Shown in pieces: positions 16,852 to 25,930 of a DNA stretch of 64,000 nucleotides. The number at the start of each line of letters is the position of its first letter. The first letter of the stretch is position 1. Position numbers and translations under genes: made by a program. Origin of the DNA: Streptomyces vinaceus (GTDB lineage Bacteria; Actinomycetota; Actinomycetes; Streptomycetales; Streptomycetaceae); the NCBI RefSeq assembly GCF_008704935.1, contig NZ_CP023692.1, positions 6,111,001 to 6,175,000 of the forward strand. The letters run 5' to 3'. The notes under the pieces are model-generated. The model did not search any database and was not told the DNA's origin. It saw nothing but the letters and a program-made list of their open reading frames with translations.

Positions 16852-17586
16852 TTGAATAATAGTCAACAGCGGGGTGCGAGCGAGCGTTCGCAGGTCCGCA
16901 GGGCCGAACTCATAGCGACCGGGCGCAAGTTGTTCGCCGACACCTCGTACGACGCGCTCTCCATGGACGACATCGCCAAACAGGCCGGCGTCGCCAAGGG
17001 GCTGATCTACTACTACTTCAAGAGCAAGCGCGGCTACTACCTCGCCATCGTCGAGGACTCGGTGGCCGAGCTCGTCGCCCGCGCCGCCGGGGAGCCGGAC
17101 CTGCCCAAGGCCGAGCGGGTGCGCCGGACCATCGACGGCTACCTCCACTACGCCGAGCACCACCAGGCCGCCTACCGCACGATCGTCACCGGGGGAGTGG
17201 GCTCCGACGCCGAGGTGCTCGCGATCCGCGACGCGGTGCGCGAGGAGCTGGTGGCCACGATCGCCGAGGGCGCGTACGGGAGCCGGACCGTCCCGCCGCT
17301 CGCCCGGCTCGCGCTGGTGGGCTGGCTGTCCGGGGTCGAGGGGACCACGCTGGAGTGGACCGGCGCCCTGGCCGCGGACGCCCAGGTGGATCCCGGGACG
17401 GACGGCGAAGCGGAATCCGCCGCGCGGCAGCCCGACCGGGACCGGCTCGGTGCCCTCCTCGTCCGCCAGCTGCGCGCGACGCTGACGGTCATCGGGGAGT
17501 TCGTCCCGGAGTGTCCGCCGCCGCCCCTTACCGAAGAGGCGTTCGAGTCGGCTGGTGATCTTGCCCCGGTGACGGGACGATCCTGA
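16852..17586 (+). CDS. TetR family transcriptional regulator
   Basis: 244 aa. The N-terminal helix-turn-helix is clear: RAELIATGRKLFADTSYDALSMDDIAKQAGVAKGLIYYYFKSKRGYYLAIVEDSV (about residues 18-70). The C-terminal ligand domain is helical with an acidic insertion (DPGTDGEAESAARQPD). The TTG start at 16852 lies only five bases after a TAGGGC element (16841-16846), which suggests a leaderless transcript. It is divergent from DUF6230-DUF6114 and 149 bp upstream of an acyl-CoA dehydrogenase, so either is a candidate target. Confidence 0.88.
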   Translation: MNNSQQRGASERSQVRRAELIATGRKLFADTSYDALSMDDIAKQAGVAKGLIYYYFKSKRGYYLAIVEDSVAELVARAAGEPDLPKAERVRRTIDGYLHYAEHHQAAYRTIVTGGVGSDAEVLAIRDAVREELVATIAEGAYGSRTVPPLARLALVGWLSGVEGTTLEWTGALAADAQVDPGTDGEAESAARQPDRDRLGALLVRQLRATLTVIGEFVPECPPPPLTEEAFESAGDLAPVTGRS

Positions 17587-17735
17587 TCGGGCATACTCAA
17601 GCCGCCCGCAGCCACTGATCTGCCGCTTCCGTGATCCGGGAGGGCAGTATCGGCTGTGAGAAGCACCGAGACCCGGCGGCCCGTCCCACACCTCACGTGC
17701 CGCCGCCGTGCCCGACGAGGGAGGAGAGCGCCGCC

Positions 17736-18908
17736 ATGAACGACCGCGCCCCGCAGCCGGTGGACCGTCAGCTGCCCACCGAGGAGTCCCGGGACCTCCT
17801 CGCGCTCGTACGAGAGATCGCCCAGCGGGAGATCCGCCCCGTGGCCGCCGCCGAGGAGGACGCCGGGACGTTCCCGCGCGCGATCTTCACCCTGCTGTCC
17901 GAAGCCGGCCTGCTCGGTCTTCCGTACGCGGGCGAGTACGGCGGCGGCGAGCAGCCGTACGAGGTCTACCTCCAGGTCCTGGAGGAGCTCGCGGCGGCCC
18001 GCCTGACGGTGGGGCTCGGCGTCAGCGTGCACTCCCTGGCCTGCCACGGCCTGGCCGGATACGGCACCGAGGAGCAGCAGAAGGCCCACCTGCCGGCCAT
18101 GCTCGGCGGCGGGCTGCTCGGCGCGTACTGCCTCTCCGAGCCCGCCTCCGGCTCCGACGCCGCCTCGCTGACCACCAAGGCCGTACGCGACGGCGACGAC
18201 TGGATCATCACCGGCACCAAGGCCTGGATCACCCACGGCGGGGTCGCCGACTTCTACACGGTCCTCGCGCGCACCGGCGCCGAGGGCCCCAAGGGCATCA
18301 CCGCCTTCCTGGTGCCCGGCGACGCGGAGGGCCTGACGGCCGCCGTCCCCGAGAAGAAGATGGGCATGAAGGGCTCGCCCACCGCCCAGCTCCACTTCGA
18401 CGGGGTCCGGGTCCCCGACACCCGCCGCATCGGCGAGGAGGGGCAGGGCTTCACGATCGCGCTGGCCGCCCTGGACGCGGGCCGCCTGGGCATCGCCGCC
18501 TGCGCCGTCGGGGTCGCGCAGGCCGCCTTGGACGAGGCCCTCGCGTACGCCCTGGACCGCAAGCAGTTCGGGCACCCCATCGCCGACTTCCAGGGCCTGC
18601 GCTTCATGCTCGCCGACATGGCGACCAAGATCGAGGCCGGCCGGGCCCTGTACCTGGCGGCGGCGCGGCTGCGTGACGCGGGCAAGCCGTTCTCCCGCCA
18701 GGCGGCGATGGCGAAGCTGTTCTGCACGGACGCCGCGATGGCCGTGACCACGGACGCCGTCCAGGTCCTCGGCGGCTACGGCTACACCGCGGACTTCCCG
18801 GTGGAGCGCCTGATGCGCGAGGCGAAGGTGCTCCAGATCGTCGAGGGCACCAACCAGATCCAGCGCATGGTCATCGCCCGCCACCTGGCGGGACCGGAGT
18901 CGCACTGA
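17736..18908 (+). CDS. Acyl-CoA dehydrogenase
   Basis: 390 aa, FAD-dependent first step of beta-oxidation or branched-chain acyl-CoA breakdown. Recognisable are YCLSEPASGSDAASLTTKA (substrate/FAD loop), KMGMKGSPTAQLHFDGVRVP, DRKQFGHPIADFQGLRFMLADMA, and the C-terminal QVLGGYGYTADFPVERLMREAKVLQIVEGTNQIQ with catalytic E370, the short/medium-chain position. The frame is open upstream to 17631; ATG at 17736 is chosen for the GGAGGAGAG site. The TetR gene upstream is a likely regulator. Confidence 0.94.
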   Translation: MNDRAPQPVDRQLPTEESRDLLALVREIAQREIRPVAAAEEDAGTFPRAIFTLLSEAGLLGLPYAGEYGGGEQPYEVYLQVLEELAAARLTVGLGVSVHSLACHGLAGYGTEEQQKAHLPAMLGGGLLGAYCLSEPASGSDAASLTTKAVRDGDDWIITGTKAWITHGGVADFYTVLARTGAEGPKGITAFLVPGDAEGLTAAVPEKKMGMKGSPTAQLHFDGVRVPDTRRIGEEGQGFTIALAALDAGRLGIAACAVGVAQAALDEALAYALDRKQFGHPIADFQGLRFMLADMATKIEAGRALYLAAARLRDAGKPFSRQAAMAKLFCTDAAMAVTTDAVQVLGGYGYTADFPVERLMREAKVLQIVEGTNQIQRMVIARHLAGPESH

Positions 18909-19032
18909 GGGCCGGACCGGCCCCCGGGGTGCGCCCGGCCCGGCCGGCGCCGCACCGGGCGAGCTGTTCGGCGCGGCGCGGGCCGGGGCGCCGGCCCGCT
19001 TCCCCCCGGCCCGCTTCCCGCCGGCCCGCCGC

Positions 19033-19845
19033 CTACCGGTCGTCCCAGACGGGCAGGGGCTTCGCGTCGTGGTTGACGAAGAGGTCCCGGCGGGCGGCGG
19101 GGTGGTCGGCGGGCGGGGCGTTGGACACCGCGTTGTAGCTGATCAGGGCGAGGGTGCGGGTGTGCGGGGAGCGGTTCGGGCCCGAGCTGTGCACCAGGTT
19201 GCCGTGGAAGAGGACGACCGTCCCGGCCGGGCCGGTGGCCTCGTGGACCCCCCGGGTGCGGGCGAGCTCCTCGGCCGAGGGGTCGGGGAGCGCGTAGGCG
19301 TCCCGGCTCGACGTGATCCAGGCCCAGTCGGCCGCCCCGCCGCCGGTGTCCCCGTCGTCCCCGGAGGGGGCCGCCGTCGCCGGCCGGTCGGTGTGCGTGC
19401 CCGCGATCAGGCGCAGCGGCCCGTTCTCCCCGGTGACCTCGTCGAGGAAGACGGCGGCGGTGAGCGCCGCCGGGCGCCGCATCCCGTCGGCGGCCCGCCA
19501 GAAGTCGAAGTCCCGGTGCCACTGCCAGCGCTCGCCCCGCCGGGCCGCCTTCGGGTTCACCTTCCACTGGTACACGTACATGTCCTCACCGAGCAGCAGC
19601 CGGACCAGCGCGGTCAGCGGTGACGCCTCGGCCAGCGCCTGCCAGGGACCCCCTCTGCGGTGGAGTCCGTAGACGGCGCGTACGGTCGTGCCGTCCTCCT
19701 CGAAGAACCGCTGCGGCCCCTCCTCGGCGAGTACGGCGGGCAGTTCCTCGGTCAGGGGTCCCCAGATCTCCCGCGGGGTCAGCGGGGGTACGACGACAAA
19801 GCCGTCGCGCCGGTATTCGGCCAGGAGCCGCTTCGGGTCCGTCAT
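19033..19845 (-). CDS. PhyH/EctD-like Fe(II)/2-oxoglutarate dioxygenase
   Basis: 270 aa. Double-stranded beta-helix oxygenase: iron ligands H110-x-D112 (WQWHRDFDFW) and distal H219 (GNLVHSSGPNRSPHTR), with R230 for 2-oxoglutarate. WHRDFDFWRAADGM and the ENGPLRLIAGTH strand resemble ectoine hydroxylase and proline 4-hydroxylase more than mammalian phytanoyl-CoA hydroxylase. No ectABC genes are nearby, so it is probably an orphan small-molecule hydroxylase. Convergent with the acyl-CoA dehydrogenase gene. Substrate unknown. Confidence 0.87.
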   Translation of the reverse strand: MTDPKRLLAEYRRDGFVVVPPLTPREIWGPLTEELPAVLAEEGPQRFFEEDGTTVRAVYGLHRRGGPWQALAEASPLTALVRLLLGEDMYVYQWKVNPKAARRGERWQWHRDFDFWRAADGMRRPAALTAAVFLDEVTGENGPLRLIAGTHTDRPATAAPSGDDGDTGGGAADWAWITSSRDAYALPDPSAEELARTRGVHEATGPAGTVVLFHGNLVHSSGPNRSPHTRTLALISYNAVSNAPPADHPAARRDLFVNHDAKPLPVWDDR

Positions 19846-19987
19846 GCGCCCAGGGTGCGGCCGGGCGCCGAGCCCGGGCGAGGCAGCACGGGGAGCGCAC
19901 AGGGAGTGCGCCGGGTCATTTCCGGCCGCTCCCCGCGAGTTGCTCCCGCGAGCCGCTCCCCAGGAGCCGCTCCCGCCCGGGTGCCAC

Positions 19988-20242
19988 CTACTGGCCGCCG
20001 CCGTAGAGCGGACCCGTCGGCCAGATCGGGGAGGTGGCGACCCGGGACCACTCCGGATCGCGGCGCCCCGGCAGGGTGCGTCCGTCGGCGGCCCAACGGG
20101 TCAGCAGGGCGTGGTAGATCGGTGGGTCCGGCTGCCGCTGCTGAACCGATTCTTCGTGTCGCGGAACCGATTCTTCGTAGCCGGGCGGCACCGGACGCCG
20201 CCGCCGTCCCGTTCTTGTCCCAGGGGATTCGAGCGTGGTCAT
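19988..20242 (-). CDS. Small basic hypothetical protein
   Basis: 84 aa from ATG at 20242 (MTTLESPGTRTGRRRRPVPP). An in-frame 7-residue repeat, YEESVPR then HEESVQQ, comes from a 21-bp-period DNA repeat (GAACCGATTCTTCGT at 20143 and 20164). The C-terminus has YHALLTRWAADGRTLPGRRDPEW, which reads like a conserved streptomycete hypothetical family. Good codon bias and a defined gap support it; no domain is recognised. The flanking 19846-19987 and 20243-20372 contain no other gene. Confidence 0.55.
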   Translation of the reverse strand: MTTLESPGTRTGRRRRPVPPGYEESVPRHEESVQQRQPDPPIYHALLTRWAADGRTLPGRRDPEWSRVATSPIWPTGPLYGGGQ

Positions 20243-20372
20243 ACCGGGCCAACGCGCCACCCGACGCACGGGTAACCGCCCCCGCCCTCCGGGTATCCGT
20301 TCGAGATGTCCCCGACGCCGCGCTCCGCAGGCCCCGGGGTCCGGCGGCCTCCGCGTGGCCAGACGTGCCGGT

Positions 20373-20389
20373 CTGTCAGAGAGTGACAG
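20373..20389. promoter_or_regulatory. 17-bp palindrome upstream of 20463 operon
   Basis: CTGTCA-GAGAG-TGACAG, a perfect 6-bp inverted repeat with a 5-bp spacer, 25 bp upstream of the TGACG-N3-CGTCA palindrome and about 75 bp before the gene start. Candidate operator for a dimeric regulator. Confidence 0.5.
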
Positions 20390-20413
20390 GACTCTGGCCC
20401 CGGGGCCCGTATC

Positions 20414-20426
20414 TGACGTACCGTCA
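20414..20426. promoter_or_regulatory. TGACG-N3-CGTCA operator (copy 1)
   Basis: TGACG TAC CGTCA, 25 bp upstream of the AGGAGG ribosome binding site of the 20463 gene. The same 13-bp architecture recurs at 54977-54989 before a DUF35/thiolase operon. The form suits a TetR-type repressor. Confidence 0.6.
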
Positions 20427-20462
20427 TATCCGCCCGAGCCCCGCCGCCCCAGGAGGTTTGCC

Positions 20463-21596
20463 GTGCCCGCGGACCGACCCGTACCGCTCGACGAATACCC
20501 CGTCCACCAGGCCCCCTTGTCGATGAAGCACCTCGTGACCGGTGACCGGAACGCCTACGACCGCTGCATCTTCCACGTCTTCGACCACGCCGGCCGCGCC
20601 GTCCTCATCCTCGGCCTCGGCGTCTACCCCAACGCCGGGGTCATCGACGCCTACGCCACCCTGCGCGCCGGCGACGAACTCCTCGCCGTCCGCGCCTCCG
20701 ACGCCCTCACCGACGACCGGATGAACCTCTCCGTCGGCCCGCTGCGGATCACCGTCGACGAACCCCTGAAGCGGATCACCCTGCACTGCGATCCCGACCC
20801 CGCCGACCCCGACGGGCTCTCGTACGACATCACCTGGACCGCCGAGTTCCCCGCCGTCTGGGAGCCGCACCACGTCCAGCGGCGCGCCGACCGCCTCATG
20901 CTCGAAGGCCGCCGCTTCGTCCAGGCCGGGCACGTCACCGGCACCATCCGGGCCAAGGGCGAGGAGTACGCCCTCACCCCCGGCGAGTGGACCGGCACCC
21001 GCGACCGCAGTTGGGGCGTGCGCCCCATCCCCGGCGAGGACGGCGGCCGCGCCGCCGAGGAGCACCGGCCCGAGGGCTTCCACTGGCTCTGGATACCCGT
21101 CCGCTTCGAGGACCGCTTCCTCATGGTCATCGCCCAGGAGGACGCGGACGGCCACCGCACCCTCAGCGAGGCCGTCCAGGTCTTCCCCGAGGACAGCGGC
21201 CGCCACGACGTGCAGCTCGGCTGGCCCCAGACCGAGATCCGCTACCGCCCCGGCACCCGCCACCCCGAGAGCGCCGTCGTCCACCTCGCGGACCCCGCCC
21301 GCAAACCCCTCGAACTCGGCGTCGAGATCCTGAACTCCTCCCCGCTCGCCGTCGGCGCCGGCTACCCGCCCGCCGCCGACTGGCAGCACGGCACCTGGCA
21401 GGGCCGCGGCTGGACCGACCGCCGCGTCTACGACCTCTCCGACCCCACCGCACACCCCATGGCCGCCTTCGGCGTCACCGACCACTCCGCCCGCTTCACC
21501 CTCGGCGGGCGCACCGGCTTCGGCATCTTCGAACACGGCAGCTTCGGCCGGCACGACCCCAGCGGCTTCACCGACTACGGCTCGGTCGCCCCGTAG
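20463..21596 (+). CDS. Conserved hypothetical, lipocalin/CrtC-like beta protein
   Basis: 377 aa, no signal peptide or membrane helix. Rich in beta strands and tryptophans (AYDRCIFHVFDHAGRAVLILGLGVYPNAG; WGVRPIPGEDGG; FHWLWIPVRFEDRFLMVIAQE), resembling the hydroxyneurosporene-synthase/AttH-like lipocalin group often found beside APH-type kinases in steroid and lipid gene clusters of actinobacteria. That assignment is tentative. GTG at 20463 follows AGGAGGTTTGCC. First gene of a two-gene operon with the aminoglycoside-phosphotransferase-like protein; two palindromic operators precede it. Confidence 0.75.
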   Translation: MPADRPVPLDEYPVHQAPLSMKHLVTGDRNAYDRCIFHVFDHAGRAVLILGLGVYPNAGVIDAYATLRAGDELLAVRASDALTDDRMNLSVGPLRITVDEPLKRITLHCDPDPADPDGLSYDITWTAEFPAVWEPHHVQRRADRLMLEGRRFVQAGHVTGTIRAKGEEYALTPGEWTGTRDRSWGVRPIPGEDGGRAAEEHRPEGFHWLWIPVRFEDRFLMVIAQEDADGHRTLSEAVQVFPEDSGRHDVQLGWPQTEIRYRPGTRHPESAVVHLADPARKPLELGVEILNSSPLAVGAGYPPAADWQHGTWQGRGWTDRRVYDLSDPTAHPMAAFGVTDHSARFTLGGRTGFGIFEHGSFGRHDPSGFTDYGSVAP

Positions 21597-21673
21597 CAGC
21601 ACCCCGAGGCGGCGCCCGTACCAGCGCCCGTACCCGAACCCCGTACCCGAGCCAGGAGAAGGAAGGGGAAGTC

Positions 21674-22774
21674 ATGGCAGCACCGGCACCACGCCCGCGC
21701 ACCTCCACCCGCGAACCCGAGGAACTCGGCCGGCGCCTCGCCGCCTGGCTCGGCACCGAGCTCCCGGGCGCCGCGGTCACGGACGTCCGCGTCCCCGCGT
21801 CCAACGGCATGTCCAGCGAGACCCTGCTCTTCGACATCGAGCACCCCGACACCCCCGTGCGCGCCTGCGCCCTGCGGCTCGCCGCCGACCCGGCCGCCTA
21901 CACGGTGTTCCCCACGTACGACATGCCCCGCCAGCACCGCGTGATGAGCCTGGTCGGCGCCCACACCGACCTGCCCGTCCCGCGCGTGCACTGGCTGGAA
22001 ACCGACCCCGCTCCGCTCGGCGCGCCGTTCTTCGTCATGGCCCGCGCCGAGGGCCGGGTCCCGCCCGACGTCATGCCCTACACGTACGAGGGGAACTGGC
22101 TGCACGCCGCGAGCGACTCCGAACGCGCCGAGCTCCAGGAGGCGAGCGTCTCCCTGCTGGCCCGGCTGCACGACCAGTTCCCCGCCGAGGAGGCCGAGTT
22201 CCTCCTCCCCGAGGGCACCGGCAGCCCGCTGCGCCGCCACGTCGACGCCCAACGCGCCTACTACGCCTGGGTGGTAGAGGGACTCGCACCGTCCCCGCTG
22301 CTGGAGCGCGCCTTCGAACGCCTGGAGGAGCTGTGGCCCGCGGAGGAGGGCCCCTCCGTCCTCAACTGGGGCGACGCCCGCATCGGCAACGTCGTCTACC
22401 GGCCGGACGGGTTCGAGCCCGTGGCCGTCCTGGACTGGGAGATGGCGGCGTACGCCCCGCGGGAGGTCGACCTCGGCTGGACCGTCTACCTCCACCGGTT
22501 CTTCCAGGACCTGACCGTCGGATTCGGCCAGAGCGGCCTGCCCGACTTCCTGCGCCGCGCCGACATCGAGCGCCGGTACGCCGAACTCACCGGACACACC
22601 CCGCGGGACATGGAGTTCCACACCCTGTACGCCGCCCTGCGGCACGGGATCGTGATGCTGCGCATCGCCTACCGGCAGGCCCACTTCGGGGAGGTAGAGG
22701 TCCCCGCGGATCCGGACGGCCTGATCCTGCACCACGCCAGCCTCCGGGCGATGGTGCAGGGCACGTACTGGTAG
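21674..22774 (+). CDS. APH-family phosphotransferase (ACAD10-like kinase)
   Basis: 366 aa with a protein-kinase-like fold. Catalytic loop LNWGDARIGNVVYR (Brenner-type, with Asn-Trp-Gly in place of His-Gly) and the metal-binding AVLDWEMAAYAPREVDLGW are clear; FPTYDMPRQHRVMSLV lies in the N-lobe. This subgroup resembles the kinase domain of ACAD10/11, which phosphorylates 4-hydroxyacyl-CoAs, rather than antibiotic resistance enzymes. That fits the operon partner and the shared operator with CoA-type genes. Substrate unproven. GAAGGGGAAGTC precedes the ATG. Confidence 0.82.
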   Translation: MAAPAPRPRTSTREPEELGRRLAAWLGTELPGAAVTDVRVPASNGMSSETLLFDIEHPDTPVRACALRLAADPAAYTVFPTYDMPRQHRVMSLVGAHTDLPVPRVHWLETDPAPLGAPFFVMARAEGRVPPDVMPYTYEGNWLHAASDSERAELQEASVSLLARLHDQFPAEEAEFLLPEGTGSPLRRHVDAQRAYYAWVVEGLAPSPLLERAFERLEELWPAEEGPSVLNWGDARIGNVVYRPDGFEPVAVLDWEMAAYAPREVDLGWTVYLHRFFQDLTVGFGQSGLPDFLRRADIERRYAELTGHTPRDMEFHTLYAALRHGIVMLRIAYRQAHFGEVEVPADPDGLILHHASLRAMVQGTYW

Positions 22775-22805
22775 GGATCCGGCGCGAGCGGCCGGAAGGC
22801 CTCGC

Positions 22806-23249
22806 TCAGGCGGCCTGCGCGTGCTGCCGCATCTGCGGCAGCGGCGTCGGCGCCGGCATCCGCACGGGACGCGAGCCGGGACCGCCGACGTGCGAGAAGG
22901 GCTGCGTCCGCCAGTCCAGACCCTGCGGCAGGTCCAGCAGCACGACCTCCAGCTCCTGCGGCTCGACCTGGCCCGCGCCCACCGTCGGCAGCGCCTCGGA
23001 GGCCGGGCGGCCCGTACCCGCGCACACCGTGAGCCCGAACGGGTTCCACGGGGTCAGGCAGAGCGCGTGCTCCGGCAGGTACTCCTCGTCCGCGACGAGG
23101 GCGATCGACTGGCCGCAGTCCGGGCAGATCGCGTGGTGGATCTCGAAGCCGTCGAACCCGTCGGCGTCTTCGAGGTACTCACCGTCCTCGGCGTCGAGGA
23201 AATCCAGGGGCTCCGGTTCTGTGCGACCGGCGCGCTTGGTGTTCAGCAT
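22806..23249 (-). CDS. Conserved hypothetical with single CPDC zinc knuckle
   Basis: 147 aa, acidic N-terminus (LDFLDAEDGEYLEDADGFDGFE), then HHAICPDCGQSIALVADEEYLPEH, a lone CxxC plus histidines that could bind zinc, and CLTPWNPFGLTVCAGTG. Proline-rich tail. ATG at 23249 follows a GGGGGAG site. Convergent with the phosphotransferase gene. No function can be assigned. Confidence 0.7.
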   Translation of the reverse strand: MLNTKRAGRTEPEPLDFLDAEDGEYLEDADGFDGFEIHHAICPDCGQSIALVADEEYLPEHALCLTPWNPFGLTVCAGTGRPASEALPTVGAGQVEPQELEVVLLDLPQGLDWRTQPFSHVGGPGSRPVRMPAPTPLPQMRQHAQAA

Positions 23250-23457
23250 GGATGTACTCCCCCTTGGGTGGGCCGGGCGGGCAGGTTCTACGGCCTCGGC
23301 CACACCAAGCACTTCCCGTCGCGCGGCACGAGTAACCACAACATCGCGCCGTACGCCTGCATACCCCTGTGGCCTTGGTCACATGCCCGCCGCAGGTGCC
23401 ACTTGTGGGCGGACAGCACTGTGCCTGGAGCACCCTTGGGCCTTAGGTTGAGCGGCT

Positions 23458-23907
23458 ATGAGCGCAATGGAGGAGCTGGACCGCCAGATCGTGGATCTGC
23501 TCGTGCGGGACGGGCGGATGAGCTACACGGATCTGGGCAAGGCCACGGGACTGTCCACGTCGGCGGTCCACCAGCGGGTACGCCGTCTGGAACAGCGCGG
23601 AGTGATCCGCGGGTACGCGGCCGTCGTCGACCCGGAAGCCGTCGGCCTGCCCCTGACGGCCTTCATCTCGGTGAAGCCCTTCGACCCGAGCGCGCCGGAC
23701 GACATCGCCGACCGGCTGGCCGGCGTACCGGAGATCGAGGCCTGTCACAGCGTCGCCGGCGACGAGAACTACATCCTGAAGGTGCGCGTCGCGACCCCGC
23801 TGGAGCTGGAGGACCTCCTGGGCCGCCTGCGCGCCCTGGCCCACGTCTCGACCCGCACCACCGTCGTCCTCTCCACCCCGTACGAGGCGCGCCCGCCCCG
23901 CGTGTGA
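23458..23907 (+). CDS. Lrp/AsnC family transcriptional regulator
   Basis: 149 aa. N-terminal helix-turn-helix (LDRQIVDLLVRDGRMSYTDLGKATGLSTSAVHQRVRRLEQRGVIRGYAAVVDPEAVG, residues 6-62) and a C-terminal RAM ligand domain (LTAFISVKPFDPS... CHSVAGDENYILKVRVATPLELEDLLGRLRALAHVSTRTTVVLST). Feast/famine-type sensing of an amino acid is known for the family. It lies 66 bp upstream of the amidohydrolase gene, in the same direction, so they may share a transcript. Confidence 0.93.
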   Translation: MSAMEELDRQIVDLLVRDGRMSYTDLGKATGLSTSAVHQRVRRLEQRGVIRGYAAVVDPEAVGLPLTAFISVKPFDPSAPDDIADRLAGVPEIEACHSVAGDENYILKVRVATPLELEDLLGRLRALAHVSTRTTVVLSTPYEARPPRV

Positions 23908-23973
23908 CGCCGATGGGACCGCGCCGCCGGGGGTGCGGTCGAGGCGGAGCGGCGGACCCGCGAAACTGAGGGC

Positions 23974-25608
23974 ATGACAGACCGCACCGCCAGCTCCGCC
24001 GATGCCGCCGGAGCCCCCGCATCCGAACGGACCGTCCTCCTGCGCGGGGGCGAGGTACACAGCCCCGCCGACCCCTTCGCCACCGCGATGGTCGTCGAAC
24101 GGGGACACATCGCCTGGGTCGGCTCCGAAGGCGCCGCCGACGCCTTCGCGCAGGGCGTCGACGAGGTCGTCGACCTCGGCGGCGCGCTCGTCACCCCCGC
24201 CTTCACCGACGCGCACGTCCACACCACCTCCGCCGGCCTCGCCCTCACCGGGCTCGACCTCACCGGCGCCTCCTCCCTCGCCGAGGCCCTCGGCCTGGTC
24301 CGCGCGTACGCCGCCCGCCGCGCCGGCGACCGGGTGCTCCTCGGCCACGGCTGGGACGCCTCCCGCTGGCCCGAGCGCCGGGCCCCGCGCCGTGAGGAGC
24401 TCGACGAGGCCGCCGGCGGCCGCCCGCTGTACCTCAGCCGCGTCGACGTGCACTCCGCCGTCGTCACCACCGCCCTGCTGGACCTCGTCCCGGCCGTCAC
24501 CGTCCGCGGCGACGAGCCGCTGACCCGCGAGGACCACCACGCCGTCCGCAGGGCCGCGCTCGCCGCTGTCACCCCCGCCCAGCGCGCCGAGGCCCAGCGG
24601 GCCGCCCTCGACCGCGCCGCCTCCCTCGGCATCGGCTCCGTCCACGAGTGCGGCGGCCCCGACATCTCCTCCGCCGAGGACTTCGCGGACCTCCTGAACC
24701 TCGCCCGCGAGCGGCCCGGACCGCGCGTCTTCGGCTACTGGGCGGACCGCGACCTCGAACAGGCCAAGGCGCTCGGCGCCATCGGGGCGGCCGGCGACCT
24801 CTTCGTGGACGGCGCCCTCGGCTCCCACACCGCCTGCCTGCACGCCCCCTACGCCGACGCCGGCCACACCGGCACCGGCTACCTCGACGCGGCCGACGTG
24901 GCCGAGCACGTCGCCGCCTGCACCGAGGCGGGCCTCCAGGCCGGATTCCACGCGATCGGCGACGCCGCCCTCACGGCCGTCGTCGAGGGCGTGCGCGCCG
25001 CCGCCGAGAAGGTCGGCCTCGCCCGCGTCCGCGCCGCCCGGCACCGCGTCGAGCACGCCGAGATGATGACCCCCGAGACCATCGCCGCCTTCGCGGACCT
25101 CGGACTCACCGCCTCCGTGCAGCCCGCCTTCGACGCGGCCTGGGGCGGCGAGGACGGCATGTACGCCGACCGGCTGGGCGCGGAGCGCGCCCGTACGCTC
25201 AACCCCTTCGCCGCCCTGCTGAAGGCCGGAGTGCCGCTCGCCTTCGGCTCCGACGCCCCCGTCACCCCCTTCGACCCCTGGGGTACCGTCCGGGCGGCCG
25301 CCTTCCACCGCACCCCCGAGCACCGGATCTCCGTACGGGCCGCGTTCACGGCCCACACCCGGGGCGGCTGGCGGGCCCTCGGCCGCGACGGCGCCGGCGT
25401 GCTCGTGCCCGGCGCCCCGGCCGACTACGCACTGTGGGAGACCGCCGAGCTGGTGGTCCAGGCCCCCGACGACCGGGTCGCCCGCTGGTCCACCGATCCC
25501 CGTTCGGGGACCCCCGGGCTGCCCGACCTCACCCCCGGCCGCGATCTGCCGGTGTGCCTGGCGACCGTCGTCGGCGGGCGGGAGGTATTCGTACGGCCAC
25601 AGGGGTGA
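23974..25608 (+). CDS. Amidohydrolase, YtcJ-like
   Basis: 544 aa TIM-barrel metal hydrolase. N-terminal composite beta domain, then FTDAHVHTTSAG with metal ligands H81 and H83, GSVHECGG, GFHAIGDAALTAVVEGV, RHRVEHAEMMTPETI and FGSDAPVTPFDPWG, whose Asp is the catalytic base. Members hydrolyse amides, ureides or formamides, usually of unknown substrate. No signal peptide, so cytosolic. The Lrp regulator upstream could match an amino-acid-derived substrate. Confidence 0.88.
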   Translation: MTDRTASSADAAGAPASERTVLLRGGEVHSPADPFATAMVVERGHIAWVGSEGAADAFAQGVDEVVDLGGALVTPAFTDAHVHTTSAGLALTGLDLTGASSLAEALGLVRAYAARRAGDRVLLGHGWDASRWPERRAPRREELDEAAGGRPLYLSRVDVHSAVVTTALLDLVPAVTVRGDEPLTREDHHAVRRAALAAVTPAQRAEAQRAALDRAASLGIGSVHECGGPDISSAEDFADLLNLARERPGPRVFGYWADRDLEQAKALGAIGAAGDLFVDGALGSHTACLHAPYADAGHTGTGYLDAADVAEHVAACTEAGLQAGFHAIGDAALTAVVEGVRAAAEKVGLARVRAARHRVEHAEMMTPETIAAFADLGLTASVQPAFDAAWGGEDGMYADRLGAERARTLNPFAALLKAGVPLAFGSDAPVTPFDPWGTVRAAAFHRTPEHRISVRAAFTAHTRGGWRALGRDGAGVLVPGAPADYALWETAELVVQAPDDRVARWSTDPRSGTPGLPDLTPGRDLPVCLATVVGGREVFVRPQG

Positions 25609-25930
25609 TCCGGTCGGCCTCGGTTCGGTACGGGCGCTTCGACCCGGATAGGTTCGGCCGGGTCCACCACCGGACGTCCGTACCGGGCGGATCCGTCTGC
25701 TCAGCGCGCCCGCGCCTCGGGGGCGAGGGAAGGTTTCGCCGGGACGGGGGTCCCCTGCTCCGCAGGAGCTCTGGGGAGGTGGCCCCGGCCGGGGCCCGCG
25801 GTCCAGTAGACAACGGTCACGGCGACCCGCAGCCAGCGGGGGCCGGACCGGCCCGAAGGACCACGGGCCCCGGCCACTGTTCTAAAGTCATCCTCTGAGA
25901 CAGGACGTACAAGGACACGAAGGCGGACCA
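25609..25930. other. Intergenic region upstream of ppm1
   Basis: 322 bp with no credible gene. It should contain the ppm1 promoter; no convincing -35/-10 pair, operator or terminator could be picked by eye. Confidence 0.5.

Noticed and set aside
21674..22774. Aminoglycoside resistance phosphotransferase
   Set aside because: The fold is shared, but the catalytic loop (NWGDARIGN) and operon partner point to an ACAD10-like kinase rather than a resistance enzyme.
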